Of a stretch of 13,093 bases of DNA, positions 1 through 6,523 are shown one piece after another; position 1 is the stretch's first letter; the number at the start of each line of letters is the position of its first letter. The stretch lies in the NCBI GenBank assembly GCA_946415795.1, contig CAMKTW010000023.1, positions 1-13,093 of the forward strand, in the 5' to 3' direction. A model generated the notes under the pieces. It searched no databases and was not told the origin of the DNA. It saw nothing but the letters and a program-made list of their open reading frames with translations. The position numbers were made by a program, and so were the translations under genes. This stretch comes from an uncultured Bacteroidales bacterium. GTDB lineage: Bacteria; Bacteroidota; Bacteroidia; Bacteroidales; UBA932.

Positions 1-67
1 ATCGCCATCAGGCGATAGCGGAGCGCGTTTGGGCTGGTATGCAGAATAGCCAGCGCGGAGCGGCGGG
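1..67. repeat. Hairpin-rich intergenic DNA at left edge
   Basis: No gene is supported in the first 165 bases. Two short inverted repeats are visible: ATCGCC/GGCGAT (1-6 and 11-16, 4-base loop) and GCTGG/CCAGC (33-37 and 50-54). They lead into the palindromic repeat at 68-134. They may be the tail of an upstream transcription terminator or part of a longer repeat cluster; the window edge hides the gene to the left. Small reading frames here have low-complexity proline/glycine composition and no start context. Confidence 0.5.
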
Positions 68-134
68 GTTTGGGGCAGAGCCCCAGTATCATAAGCCCAA
101 CCCCCCACCCCCTTCCCGGGAAGGGGGCTTGAGG
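68..134. repeat. Composite palindromic repeat, copy 1
   Basis: This copy has three parts in order: a GGGGCAGAGCCCC hairpin (72-84) followed by AGTAT; a perfect 20-base palindrome CCCCCTTCCCGGGAAGGGGG (108-127); and GCTTGAGG (127-134, sharing its first base with the palindrome). The 17 bases at 73-89 recur exactly at 9098-9114. The block CTTCCCGGGAAG-N3-GCTTGAGG (112-134) recurs at 9068-9090 in the opposite orientation. This marks a dispersed intergenic repeat family of unknown function. It could act as a transcription terminator or nucleoid/RNA-processing element. Confidence 0.7.
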
Positions 135-191
135 CCCGTCTGGTTTACGCTGGCAGGCTTTCTTTTTGAAGTCGGCGGCATATATTTTTGC

Positions 192-199
192 TATCTTTG
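192..199 (+). promoter_or_regulatory. Bacteroidetes -7 element (HAD/upp)
   Basis: TATCTTTG matches the TAnnTTTG -7 element used by the Bacteroidetes primary sigma factor. A TTTG at 165-168 could be the -33 element, but the 23-base spacer is longer than the usual 19-21. The ATG at 208 lies only 8 bases after the element, so the transcript would have almost no leader. A second match, TATTTTTG (183-190), overlaps the region and is an alternative. Confidence 0.5.
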
Positions 200-207
200 G
201 GACCGTT

Positions 208-864
208 ATGATAAAGAATGTTATTTTTGATTTCGGGGCGGTACTGGTGGATTGGGACCGGCACTATCTATACGATGAGTACTTCAAGACTGATGCCGCC
301 AGGGCTTTGTTCGAGAGCAATACGGGCATCAAGGGACTTACTGCGTTGGAAATGTCCCAGTGGTTCCTGGACAATATCTGCACTATTGAGTGGAACGCCC
401 AGATGGACGGCGGCAAACCGCTTGAGGTGGGCACTGCAGAACTGGTGGCAAAGTTCCCTGAGTGGGAAGATCCTATCAGTGAGTACTTCCCAAATTGGGT
501 GACGATGTTCCACGGCGCCATTGACGGTATGTATGAGATCGTAGAAGATTTAAAACTCAGGGGTTATGCACTCTATGGCCTTTCAAACTGGTCTGCAATC
601 ACCTTTGATAAGTATGTGGGCGACTATTTCCCTGTATTCAGGTTGTTGGATGGGATGGTGATTTCCGGTCGTGAAAAGTGCATTAAACCAGATGAAAAGA
701 TTTATCGTATTTTGCTGGAACGGTACAATCTGAACCCTGAAGAATGCCTTTTCATAGACGACAGTATCCCCAATTTAAAAGGTGCCTTGGTGGTAGGGAT
801 CCATACCTATCATTTTGTTGGTGCTCAGACCCTCAAGGCCGATCTGGATAAAATCCTGGGCTGA
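208..864 (+). CDS. HAD-superfamily (subfamily IA) phosphatase
   Basis: A 218-residue protein with the haloacid dehalogenase fold signature in order: motif I FDFGAVLVDWD (residues 7-17, nucleophile Asp8), motif II LSN (Ser126), motif III Lys160 in CIKPDEK, and motif IV FIDDS (Asp184-Asp185). The DFG form of motif I, with Gly where many HAD phosphatases have a second Asp, is also seen in the YihX-like sugar-phosphate phosphatases. It is most likely a cytosolic phosphatase for a small sugar or nucleotide phosphate; the substrate is not readable from sequence. I chose ATG 208 because a TTG-initiated extension from 166 would be translated across the promoter element. upp follows 56 bases downstream on the same strand, so the two are probably co-transcribed. 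Confidence 0.85.
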   Translation: MIKNVIFDFGAVLVDWDRHYLYDEYFKTDAARALFESNTGIKGLTALEMSQWFLDNICTIEWNAQMDGGKPLEVGTAELVAKFPEWEDPISEYFPNWVTMFHGAIDGMYEIVEDLKLRGYALYGLSNWSAITFDKYVGDYFPVFRLLDGMVISGREKCIKPDEKIYRILLERYNLNPEECLFIDDSIPNLKGALVVGIHTYHFVGAQTLKADLDKILG

Positions 865-920
865 TTGCTTGCTTTTTCGTGGCGGAATGGTTAAATTCGT
901 TTAATCAATCAACAACAATA

Positions 921-1553
921 ATGGACAGAAGAGTTATCATTTTTGACCATCCGCTGATTCAGCACAAACTTTCAATCCTCAGAGACAAAGGGACAGGTAC
1001 CAAAGGATTTCGTGAACTTGTGAGCGAAATCGCGACACTTATGATGTATGAAGCCACCCGTGATCTCCCGCTGGAGGATATCGATGTTGAAACCCCTATT
1101 GCGACCGCTCACTGCAAATGTATCTCAGGTAAGCGTATGGCGTTCATACCGGTACTGCGTGCCGGTCTTGGTATGGTAGAGGGGGCACTGAAGCTTGTCC
1201 CTGCTGCAAAGATTGGTCATATCGGCCTATATCGCAACGAAAAGACCCTGGAGCCTGTGGAGTACTACTGCAAGTTGCCGCACGACATCGGCAACCGTGA
1301 CGTGTTCGTGCTGGATCCGATGCTGGCAACCGGCGGAAGCGCCATCGCTGCCATCGAACTCATAAAGAAGCGCAAACCGCGCTCCATCAAGTTTCTGTGT
1401 ATTATCTGCGCTCCCGAGGGTTTGGAAGCGCTCAAGACGGCCCATCCCGACGTGGATATCTTCTGCGCGGGTATGGATTCTCACCTTAACGAGAACGGAT
1501 ACATTGTCCCGGGCCTGGGTGACGCGGGCGACAGGATATTCGGTACCAAATAA
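921..1553 (+). CDS. upp: Uracil phosphoribosyltransferase
   Basis: A 210-residue protein, the normal length for UPRT. It converts uracil plus PRPP to UMP and pyrophosphate in pyrimidine salvage, in the cytosol. Visible motifs are LRAGLGM (79-85), the PRPP-binding loop LDPMLATGGSA (131-141), and the C-terminal uracil-binding segment YIVPGLGDAGDR (194-205). The frame is open back to a GTG at 879, but ATG 921 gives the conserved N-terminus (MDRRVIIFDHPLIQHKL) and is preferred. The gene has no clear promoter of its own in the 56 bases after the HAD gene (only TAAATTCG, one mismatch to the -7 consensus). It ends 4 bases from the convergent end of deoD. Confidence 0.97.
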   Translation: MDRRVIIFDHPLIQHKLSILRDKGTGTKGFRELVSEIATLMMYEATRDLPLEDIDVETPIATAHCKCISGKRMAFIPVLRAGLGMVEGALKLVPAAKIGHIGLYRNEKTLEPVEYYCKLPHDIGNRDVFVLDPMLATGGSAIAAIELIKKRKPRSIKFLCIICAPEGLEALKTAHPDVDIFCAGMDSHLNENGYIVPGLGDAGDRIFGTK

Positions 1554-1557
1554 AAAT

Positions 1558-2274
1558 CTACAGGCACATCTCGAATGCGAGACGGGCCATATCCTTGAAA
1601 CCATTCTGACGATCCTCACTTGGGAGTTCCTCCCCGGTGGGGATTATATTTGAAACGGTGCAGATGGTGAGGGCTTTCTTGCCGGCTCGCTGCGCATTCA
1701 GGTACAGCGCCACGCTCTCCATCTCAACCCCCAGGAGGCCGTTTGCCACGCAATCGGCAATATCGTCATTGTCAGAATAATAGGTGTCACTGCTCATTAT
1801 GTCTCCGACAAAGTATTTCAGGCCGAGCCTGCCGGCTGTTGCGGCAGCCTTTGCGCAGAGAGCCTCGTCGCCCGGTACAAAGCCGCACTTGTTGCCGTTG
1901 TTGCGGTAGAACATGAGGTAGTTGGTTTCTGAATAGGAACGGCGTCCGATTATGATGCTGCGCATCGGGGTCTTGTTGCTGACGGCTCCTATGCTGCCCA
2001 CACGGATTATACTGTCTACTTTGTAGAAATTGTAAAGTTCATAGGAGTACAGGCCTATTGACGGCTGCCCCATACCGCTGGCCATCACTGTGAATGGAGT
2101 GCCTTTGTATGTCCCAGTGTAGCCCTGGATACCCCGGATATTATTGACCAGCACGGCATCTTCAAGGAATGTCCCGGCAATCATTTTGCTGCGAAGGGGG
2201 TCTCCCGGCATAATCACAGTCTTGGCTATCTGTCCTTCAATGGCAGAATTGTGGGGAGTCGGAACGGGATTCAT
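1558..2274 (-). CDS. deoD: Hexameric-type purine-nucleoside phosphorylase
   Basis: A 238-residue protein of the DeoD family (PNP/UDP family). It cleaves purine (deoxy)nucleosides with phosphate to the base and (deoxy)ribose-1-phosphate in the cytosol. Alignment by eye to E. coli DeoD finds His8 (E. coli His4), MPGDPLR with Arg28, Arg47, RVGSIGA with Arg91 and Ser94, VEME (183-186) and Arg222 (E. coli Arg217). The catalytic Asp204 of E. coli is replaced by Asn209 in TVSNIIPTGE (codon AAT read from 1650-1648). That makes preference for 6-oxopurines (inosine, guanosine) more likely than adenosine. Its own promoter lies at 2294-2301. It faces upp, which salvages the pyrimidine base, with a 4-base intergenic gap. 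Confidence 0.95.
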   Translation of the reverse strand: MNPVPTPHNSAIEGQIAKTVIMPGDPLRSKMIAGTFLEDAVLVNNIRGIQGYTGTYKGTPFTVMASGMGQPSIGLYSYELYNFYKVDSIIRVGSIGAVSNKTPMRSIIIGRRSYSETNYLMFYRNNGNKCGFVPGDEALCAKAAATAGRLGLKYFVGDIMSSDTYYSDNDDIADCVANGLLGVEMESVALYLNAQRAGKKALTICTVSNIIPTGEELPSEDRQNGFKDMARLAFEMCL

Positions 2275-2293
2275 AGAGGATAATGCGTTTGTT

Positions 2294-2301
2294 CAAATAT
2301 A
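2294..2301 (-). promoter_or_regulatory. -7 element of the deoD promoter
   Basis: Read on the minus strand this is TATATTTG, a match to TAnnTTTG, 19 bases upstream of the deoD start codon. It sits in the 39-base gap after the thioesterase gene. No convincing TTTG -33 element is seen at the right distance, so the promoter may be weak or activator-dependent. deoD could also receive read-through from the genes upstream. Confidence 0.55.
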
Positions 2302-2313
2302 GACAATAATCCT

Positions 2314-2775
2314 TTAAAGTGAATCCCGGAAATGAAACTCCTTTTCGGCCACATCACGAGGATAGATGCGATAGACGCAGGTGGCATCGGCACAGAGTTC
2401 TTCATGGCAGTTGAAAAGTTTCACTTCGATGAAAGCCATCATCATTTTCTGGTTTATCAGCCTGGCTTTGAGGGTTACCGGGCCGTCCACCGTGCTTACC
2501 GGCTTAAGGTAACGGATATCCATCTTGCTGGTGTAGCCGCTTGTGTGAAGTTTGCGGAAGACTATCCATCCGGCCGCCTCGTCGATAAGTGTAGCCTGTA
2601 TGCCGCCGTGCAGAGTGTTGAGCCAGCCCTGGAAATTCTCGCCAGGCTGCCAGGTGCTGATTATATAATCTCCGTCCTCTGCAAAGCTCATACGGAGCCC
2701 TATAGGATTAAAAGGGCTACAACCGAAACAGTTGTAGCCCTCAAAATCAGTCCAGGGATTGATTATTTCTTGCAT
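2314..2775 (-). CDS. PaaI-family hotdog-fold thioesterase
   Basis: A 153-residue single-hotdog protein. The signature LHGGIQATLIDEAAGW (55-70) carries the HGG motif and the acidic Asp65-Glu66 on the central helix, as in PaaI/YbgC-like acyl-CoA thioesterases. The N-terminal CFGCSPFNPIGLRM (16-29) is typical of the subgroup that begins with a CxGC-NPxGL segment. It probably hydrolyses acyl- or aryl-acyl-CoA thioesters in the cytosol; the acyl group is unknown. Its ATG lies inside the 3' end of the upstream lipoprotein gene (13-base overlap), which suggests translational coupling. Nearby adenylating enzymes (3255-4901, 11121-12422) could produce its substrates, but this is only context. Confidence 0.85.
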   Translation of the reverse strand: MQEIINPWTDFEGYNCFGCSPFNPIGLRMSFAEDGDYIISTWQPGENFQGWLNTLHGGIQATLIDEAAGWIVFRKLHTSGYTSKMDIRYLKPVSTVDGPVTLKARLINQKMMMAFIEVKLFNCHEELCADATCVYRIYPRDVAEKEFHFRDSL

Positions 2776-3200
2776 TCTTTCTTGCAGCAGTCTACATTTT
2801 TCAGCTTACCCATACGAGCCTTAACTTCTACATTGACCCTCTTGAAAAGAACAGGGAAGCCTTTGGATGTCTTGGTGATCTGGGGATACATGACAAAGTC
2901 ATAACCAGGATTCTTCTGCATCATGTCGTAGATTGCGTAGGACTCTGCGCTGTTTATCATTTCTGACAAACCGAAGATGGGAGCATTCACATCGGCAGTC
3001 TTGCTGCGGAAGAGATGTGCCCAGTCGATGCCGAGTACGTAAAGCACGGATGATTCGCCTGTAACGGCCTCTTCTGACAGAACATAATCATGACCGGTAA
3101 GCTCAAAACGGACGTTGGGCTCACGCATTGTACGATAGGTAGATGCACAGCCTGATGCAAGCAGTACTACCAAAACGAGAATAGGTAATAAACGTTTCAT
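2763..3200 (-). CDS. Small lipoprotein, function unknown
   Basis: A 145-residue protein with a clear type II signal peptide: MKR, a hydrophobic stretch (residues 4-15) and lipobox LASGC with the lipidated cysteine at 18. The mature part begins with a polar linker. It then has a core with NVRFELTGHDYVLSEE and LGIDWAHLFR, which recalls a Bacteroidetes lipoprotein family that I remember without a secure name. The C-terminus DCCKKECKK is rich in cysteine and lysine, giving four cysteines in the mature protein with the lipidated one. It is expected in the envelope, probably on the inner leaflet of the outer membrane or the periplasmic face. The promoter is at 3239-3246, and the gene end overlaps the thioesterase start. 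Confidence 0.8.
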   Translation of the reverse strand: MKRLLPILVLVVLLASGCASTYRTMREPNVRFELTGHDYVLSEEAVTGESSVLYVLGIDWAHLFRSKTADVNAPIFGLSEMINSAESYAIYDMMQKNPGYDFVMYPQITKTSKGFPVLFKRVNVEVKARMGKLKNVDCCKKECKK

Positions 3201-3238
3201 TAATAATAAAGTTTAGTTGATGATTGTTATTAATGCGA

Positions 3239-3246
3239 CAAATGTA
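3239..3246 (-). promoter_or_regulatory. -7 element of the lipoprotein promoter
   Basis: On the minus strand this reads TACATTTG, matching TAnnTTTG, with a 38-base A/T-rich leader before the ATG at 3200. No TTTG occurs at the ideal -33 distance. It lies just past the end of the adenylating-enzyme gene (stop at 3255), so the lipoprotein-thioesterase pair probably starts its own transcript here. Confidence 0.55.
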
Positions 3247-3254
3247 GTAAAAAT

Positions 3255-4901
3255 TTAACAATACAGGAAACGTTTGATACTTCCCTTGGGCGTTTTGTCA
3301 AAGGTGTCGCGCTTCTCCTCAACCTTAGTGATCTGGCTGTAAGAGGGGAGGGTACGATTAATCCTCACGCGGATCTTCTCAGGCAGGTCGTGTACATCGA
3401 GGGCTGTAAGCCCCTTGGCCTTAATCTGGTCCTGGTCAAAACGGACTATTGCGACCAGTTTGGATGCACGGTCAATCACCAGCGATTCCAATACGAACTC
3501 CATAGAGTTTATGCTGGCTTCAATCTCTTCAGGATAGATGTTCTGGCCGTTTGCGGAGAGAATCATTGTCTTGCAGCGCCCTTTGATAAAGATATTGCCC
3601 TTTGCGTCCATCACGCCAAGGTCGCCGGTGCGCAGGAAGCCGTCCTCTGTAAAGAGGTTCTCGGATGCTTCCGGGTTATTGAAATAGCCGCTGCAGATAT
3701 TTGTGCCCTTTGCCTGAATCTCACCTGGAGTGTGTTCGGGATCCTCAGAGTCGATGCGGACCTCTGCGCTGTCAAGTTTGAGGCCGCAGCTGCCGGGTGC
3801 GAAGTTCCAGGGCTCTGCGTATGCCAGCAGCGGAGCTGCTTCGGTCATGCCGTAGCCGACGGTGTAGGGAAGCCCCATCTTGCGGAAGACGCGCTCAACA
3901 TCGGGGTTAAGCGCAGCGCCACCCATAATAAACTGCTGTACATTGCCTCCGAAGGCTGCGACAAGTTTCTTGGTGATGGTCTTGTAGATAGCCTTGTTCA
4001 CGCCGGGGATGGCTGTGAGGATCTTCATATACCACTTGCCCAGTGCAGGCTGTATGGAGGACTTGTAGACCTTCTCCATAACCAGCGGCACGGTGATTAT
4101 GAGGTATGGCTTAACCTCCTTGACGGCTTTGAGCAGTGTGGTGGCGGCGGGAGTCTTGCCAAGATAATATACCGTTACGCCAAAGCAGAGCGGATACATA
4201 AACTCGAAAACCATACCGTATATATGGCCCATAGGGAGCATTGATACTATGTTATCCTTGTTGGAAGCGTAGATATGGCGGATGGCAAAGTCAATGGAGG
4301 CGGAGAAGCACTCGTAGCGGAGCATCACACCCTTGGGGGCGCTGGTGGTGCCGGAGGTGTAGTTGATCACCGCCAGGTCTTTCATATCCTCAATCCTGTA
4401 AATGACGTCGTCCTTGCAGAATCCCTTGGGATATCTGGCTGCGAAATCACTCTCCAGGCTTTCAAATGCTGCGGACACCTTCTCGCCCTCCGCGCTCCAG
4501 AGAAGAGACCAGTCAGATATATTGATTACATACCGGAGACTGGGCATTTTTGCCGCATCGAGTTTCTTCCAGGAGTCTTTGTCGGTGAAAAGAGCGACAC
4601 TCTCAGAGTGGTCTATCAGGTTACATACAGCTTCGCCGGTGAAATCTGCCAGCAGGGGGACTACTACCGCACCGGAGGTGTTGACAGCCAGGAAAGAGAT
4701 TGCCCAGCGTGCGGAGTTGGGGGCGAATATTGTGATTTTCTGCCCCTTCTTGATGCCGGTGTTCTCCATCAGCAGTTGGAGCCGGGCGATGCTGGCAGCT
4801 ACTTCGCCAAATGTAAACTCTTCTCCGTGCCAGTCGCAAAGTGCTTTCTGGTCCCAGAAATTGCGTGTTGTCTGTGTTAATTGGTTAATGTAGTTAATCA
4901 T
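3255..4901 (-). CDS. AMP-dependent acyl-CoA synthetase-like adenylating enzyme
   Basis: A 548-residue ANL-superfamily protein with the full motif set: P-loop YTSGTTSAPKGVML (181-194), PMGHIYG (223-229), GYGMTE (349-354), RTGD (424-427), hinge segment KGRCKTMILSANGQNIYPEE (440-459), and C-terminal KTPKGSIKR (536-544) holding the candidate catalytic lysine. It should activate a carboxylic acid with ATP to an acyl-adenylate. The usual partner is CoA, giving an acyl-CoA, and the sequence most resembles the long-chain fatty-acid ligase group. Substrate and thiol acceptor are not determined. It starts 6 bases after the stop of the condensation-like gene, so the two form one transcription unit and probably one pathway. 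No carrier-protein gene is present in the window. Confidence 0.9.
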   Translation of the reverse strand: MINYINQLTQTTRNFWDQKALCDWHGEEFTFGEVAASIARLQLLMENTGIKKGQKITIFAPNSARWAISFLAVNTSGAVVVPLLADFTGEAVCNLIDHSESVALFTDKDSWKKLDAAKMPSLRYVINISDWSLLWSAEGEKVSAAFESLESDFAARYPKGFCKDDVIYRIEDMKDLAVINYTSGTTSAPKGVMLRYECFSASIDFAIRHIYASNKDNIVSMLPMGHIYGMVFEFMYPLCFGVTVYYLGKTPAATTLLKAVKEVKPYLIITVPLVMEKVYKSSIQPALGKWYMKILTAIPGVNKAIYKTITKKLVAAFGGNVQQFIMGGAALNPDVERVFRKMGLPYTVGYGMTEAAPLLAYAEPWNFAPGSCGLKLDSAEVRIDSEDPEHTPGEIQAKGTNICSGYFNNPEASENLFTEDGFLRTGDLGVMDAKGNIFIKGRCKTMILSANGQNIYPEEIEASINSMEFVLESLVIDRASKLVAIVRFDQDQIKAKGLTALDVHDLPEKIRVRINRTLPSYSQITKVEEKRDTFDKTPKGSIKRFLYC

Positions 4902-4907
4902 AATACT

Positions 4908-6260
4908 TTATATTACCAGTGGAGTCCCCGGCCAGCCTATGCGCACCAGGCGCATTTGCTGCCTTACGGGGGGCCACATTAATGATTTGCGTTTTGATAC
5001 TGTGTCAAACAGTACATTCGGGTCGATGCCGGCCATATCCAGCTGACGGAGAAAGCAACGCTCGAAAGTGGTATCAGCAATACGACGGCTCATATTCAGG
5101 TTCAGACGTCCGCCAAAGCTTACGCAGGCGCTTGATCCCGATTTGCCAAGGGCCCTGCCAAGCACGAAATCTAGGTCGCGTACATAGGCCGCCATACACT
5201 CGGGGAGTGTTATGTTGCCGATGTTCGATAGGGTATTAGAGCAGTAACGGTCACCCTTGAGGCGGTTCACAAGATTGATGCAGGGGCGCTTGATAAAACG
5301 GGGAAGGCAGCGGATTGCAAGGTTGTCCTCAAGCGCCACGTTTGCGTTTACGCGTGTGGTAAGGGGTTCCCTGCGGGCATAATCTCTCTTTTGCCCGCGA
5401 ACCGCTTCCACAAGCTCTTCAAGGGTGTATTCGCCGTTTTTGACGTCAACGCCGATGTGTACGTAGGATGAGAAGTTGCGCATCGTGCGGCTGTTGAACA
5501 GCGGGCGCAGGTTTACGGGGACTTCAATCTTGAGGTTTGTATTCCCCCGCCCTTTGGACACTTGGCGGCGGGTATCCTGCAGTGCGGCAAGCATCAGTGC
5601 AGTGAGCAGCTCGGTGACGGTACAGTTGTATTCACGGGTCTTTTCCTGAAGCTGTTCTACGGACATCGATATACGGGTGTTGTGAAGCACGTCGTAACGC
5701 TCGTTGGGGCCCGGGATATGCCAGGCAGCCTTCTCTTTGTCAAGACGGCCCTTGTTGCCGGAGAATGCGTCAAAGCTGTCTTCCATCTCTTCCGGGGAGG
5801 CCTCTTCTGCTGGATTGAGAATCCATTTGCCGTACTCGGGCTTTATGCCCTTTTGCAGGCGTAGATATTCGGCCGTCAGGCTCAACAGGAAGGTCATAGC
5901 GCCGGTACCGTCGGTAAGGGCGTGGAATACATCAAGGGTAATCTGGTTCCCGGTGCAGCCCGCCTTGAACATATATCCCCCGTTGTCTTTTAGCGAGAAT
6001 ACATTCATAGTGTTGGCCTTGCCGGTGCAGGGGAGGTTCTCAAGACGGTGGAGATACCACCAGAAGAATCCTTTGCGAAGGGTGTAGGTGAAACTCGGGA
6101 AGCGGTTGATAATATTTTTCAGTGCCCTGTCGAGCGCCTCTTCGTTTACTTCGTGGTCCAGATCTACACTGACCCTGAACTGGGCGGCGTAGCGTCGCGT
6201 CCTGCACGAGGGGTATATGATTGCGGCGTTGTCCAGCCGTGTCCATAAAGGTGCTATCAT
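4908..6260 (-). CDS. Condensation/alcohol acetyltransferase-like acyltransferase
   Basis: A 450-residue protein of the CoA-dependent acyltransferase (chloramphenicol acetyltransferase, NRPS condensation, wax-ester synthase) superfamily. The signature FHALTDGTG (112-120) supplies the His113-x3-Asp117-Gly catalytic motif. EVPVNLRPLF (246-255) and LSNIGNI (344-350) are other family landmarks. The first His of the strict HHxxxDG motif is Phe here, as is common in alcohol acetyltransferase-like members. It should transfer an acyl group from a thioester to an amine or hydroxyl. No membrane segment or signal peptide is apparent. I chose ATG 6260: the frame runs back to a TTG at 6290, but the promoter -7 element (6288-6295) overlaps that codon. 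The adenylating enzyme follows after 6 bases and may supply its thioester donor. Confidence 0.78.
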   Translation of the reverse strand: MIAPLWTRLDNAAIIYPSCRTRRYAAQFRVSVDLDHEVNEEALDRALKNIINRFPSFTYTLRKGFFWWYLHRLENLPCTGKANTMNVFSLKDNGGYMFKAGCTGNQITLDVFHALTDGTGAMTFLLSLTAEYLRLQKGIKPEYGKWILNPAEEASPEEMEDSFDAFSGNKGRLDKEKAAWHIPGPNERYDVLHNTRISMSVEQLQEKTREYNCTVTELLTALMLAALQDTRRQVSKGRGNTNLKIEVPVNLRPLFNSRTMRNFSSYVHIGVDVKNGEYTLEELVEAVRGQKRDYARREPLTTRVNANVALEDNLAIRCLPRFIKRPCINLVNRLKGDRYCSNTLSNIGNITLPECMAAYVRDLDFVLGRALGKSGSSACVSFGGRLNLNMSRRIADTTFERCFLRQLDMAGIDPNVLFDTVSKRKSLMWPPVRQQMRLVRIGWPGTPLVI

Positions 6261-6287
6261 ATGCGTTCTGTTTTTCTTCAGACGTCG

Positions 6288-6295
6288 CAAAAGTA
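6288..6295 (-). promoter_or_regulatory. -7 element of the condensation/ligase operon
   Basis: On the minus strand this reads TACTTTTG, a match to TAnnTTTG, 27 bases upstream of the ATG at 6260. A TTTTT run (6316-6320) sits near the -33 position instead of the ideal TTTG. The element fixes the likely start codon of the downstream gene. The repeats at 6361-6437 lie upstream of this promoter and could act on it. Confidence 0.6.
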
Positions 6296-6360
6296 CACTG
6301 CGGGTGCTGGCCGTGAAAAACTTTGTAACCTGTGACCGGTTTTTGTTATAAAACCGCCTG

Positions 6361-6437
6361 ATTTGAGACTAAATCGCTTTATTTGTGACGAAATCCAGAC
6401 GGAAACTATTTCGTCACACATCGTTCCGTGACGGAAT
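6361..6437. promoter_or_regulatory. Repeated operator-like motif cluster
   Basis: Four copies of a 14-mer resembling ATTTGTGACGAAAT occur in 77 bases: 6361-6374 (plus, 12/14), 6381-6394 (plus, reference copy), 6408-6421 (minus, 13/14) and 6424-6437 (plus, 10/14). The first two start exactly 20 bases apart, about two helical turns. The second and third form a perfect 11-base inverted repeat (6384-6394 and 6408-6418). The fourth contains the palindrome TTCCG-TGA-CGGAA (6424-6436). A further hairpin CGGTTTT/AAAACCG lies at 6337-6356. The cluster lies between the promoters of two divergent lipid-type operons and is best read as binding sites for a regulator that is not encoded in the window. Confidence 0.6.
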
Positions 6438-6460
6438 TGCCACCTTTCGGGGCAGCATTT

Positions 6461-6491
6461 TTTGCTGTTGTATGTAAATTGACTAACTTTG
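6461..6491 (+). promoter_or_regulatory. Promoter of the aminolipid synthase operon
   Basis: TTTG (6461-6464), a 19-base spacer and TAACTTTG (6484-6491) match the Bacteroidetes -33/-7 promoter well. Transcription would start near 6497-6500, leaving a leader of about 25 bases before ATG 6524. The operator-like repeats end 24 bases upstream of the -33 element. Confidence 0.75.
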
Positions 6492-6523
6492 AAAACCAAA
6501 AACCAGATACGTGACAATTACGT

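Noticed and set aside
166..207. TTG-initiated N-terminal extension of the HAD phosphatase
   Set aside because: It would place the -7 element inside the coding region; ATG 208 gives the normal HAD start directly before motif I.
39..230. Open frame with proline- and glycine-rich product upstream of the HAD gene
   Set aside because: It runs through the palindromic repeat and promoter, has low-complexity composition, and overlaps the HAD gene start in another frame.
879..920. GTG-initiated extension of upp, and a tRNA-like string GTGGCGGAATGGTTA in the same place
   Set aside because: The conserved UPRT N-terminus begins at ATG 921. The tRNA-like string has no matching acceptor or T arm nearby.
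2332..2904. 190-codon plus-strand frame across the thioesterase and lipoprotein genes
   Set aside because: Antisense to two well-supported genes with clear motifs; its product shows no recognisable domain.
3390..4244. 284-codon plus-strand frame antisense to the adenylating enzyme
   Set aside because: Shadow frame of a gene with all ANL motifs; a similar antisense frame lies opposite paaK (11145-11906) and is rejected for the same reason.
6261..6290. TTG-initiated extension of the condensation-like protein
   Set aside because: The TTG overlaps the -7 promoter element at 6288-6295, so it would lie upstream of the transcript start.
6384..6418. Canonical CRP site (TGTGA-N6-TCACA)
   Set aside because: Both half-sites are present but 25 bases apart, so this is not a standard CRP-type dimer site.
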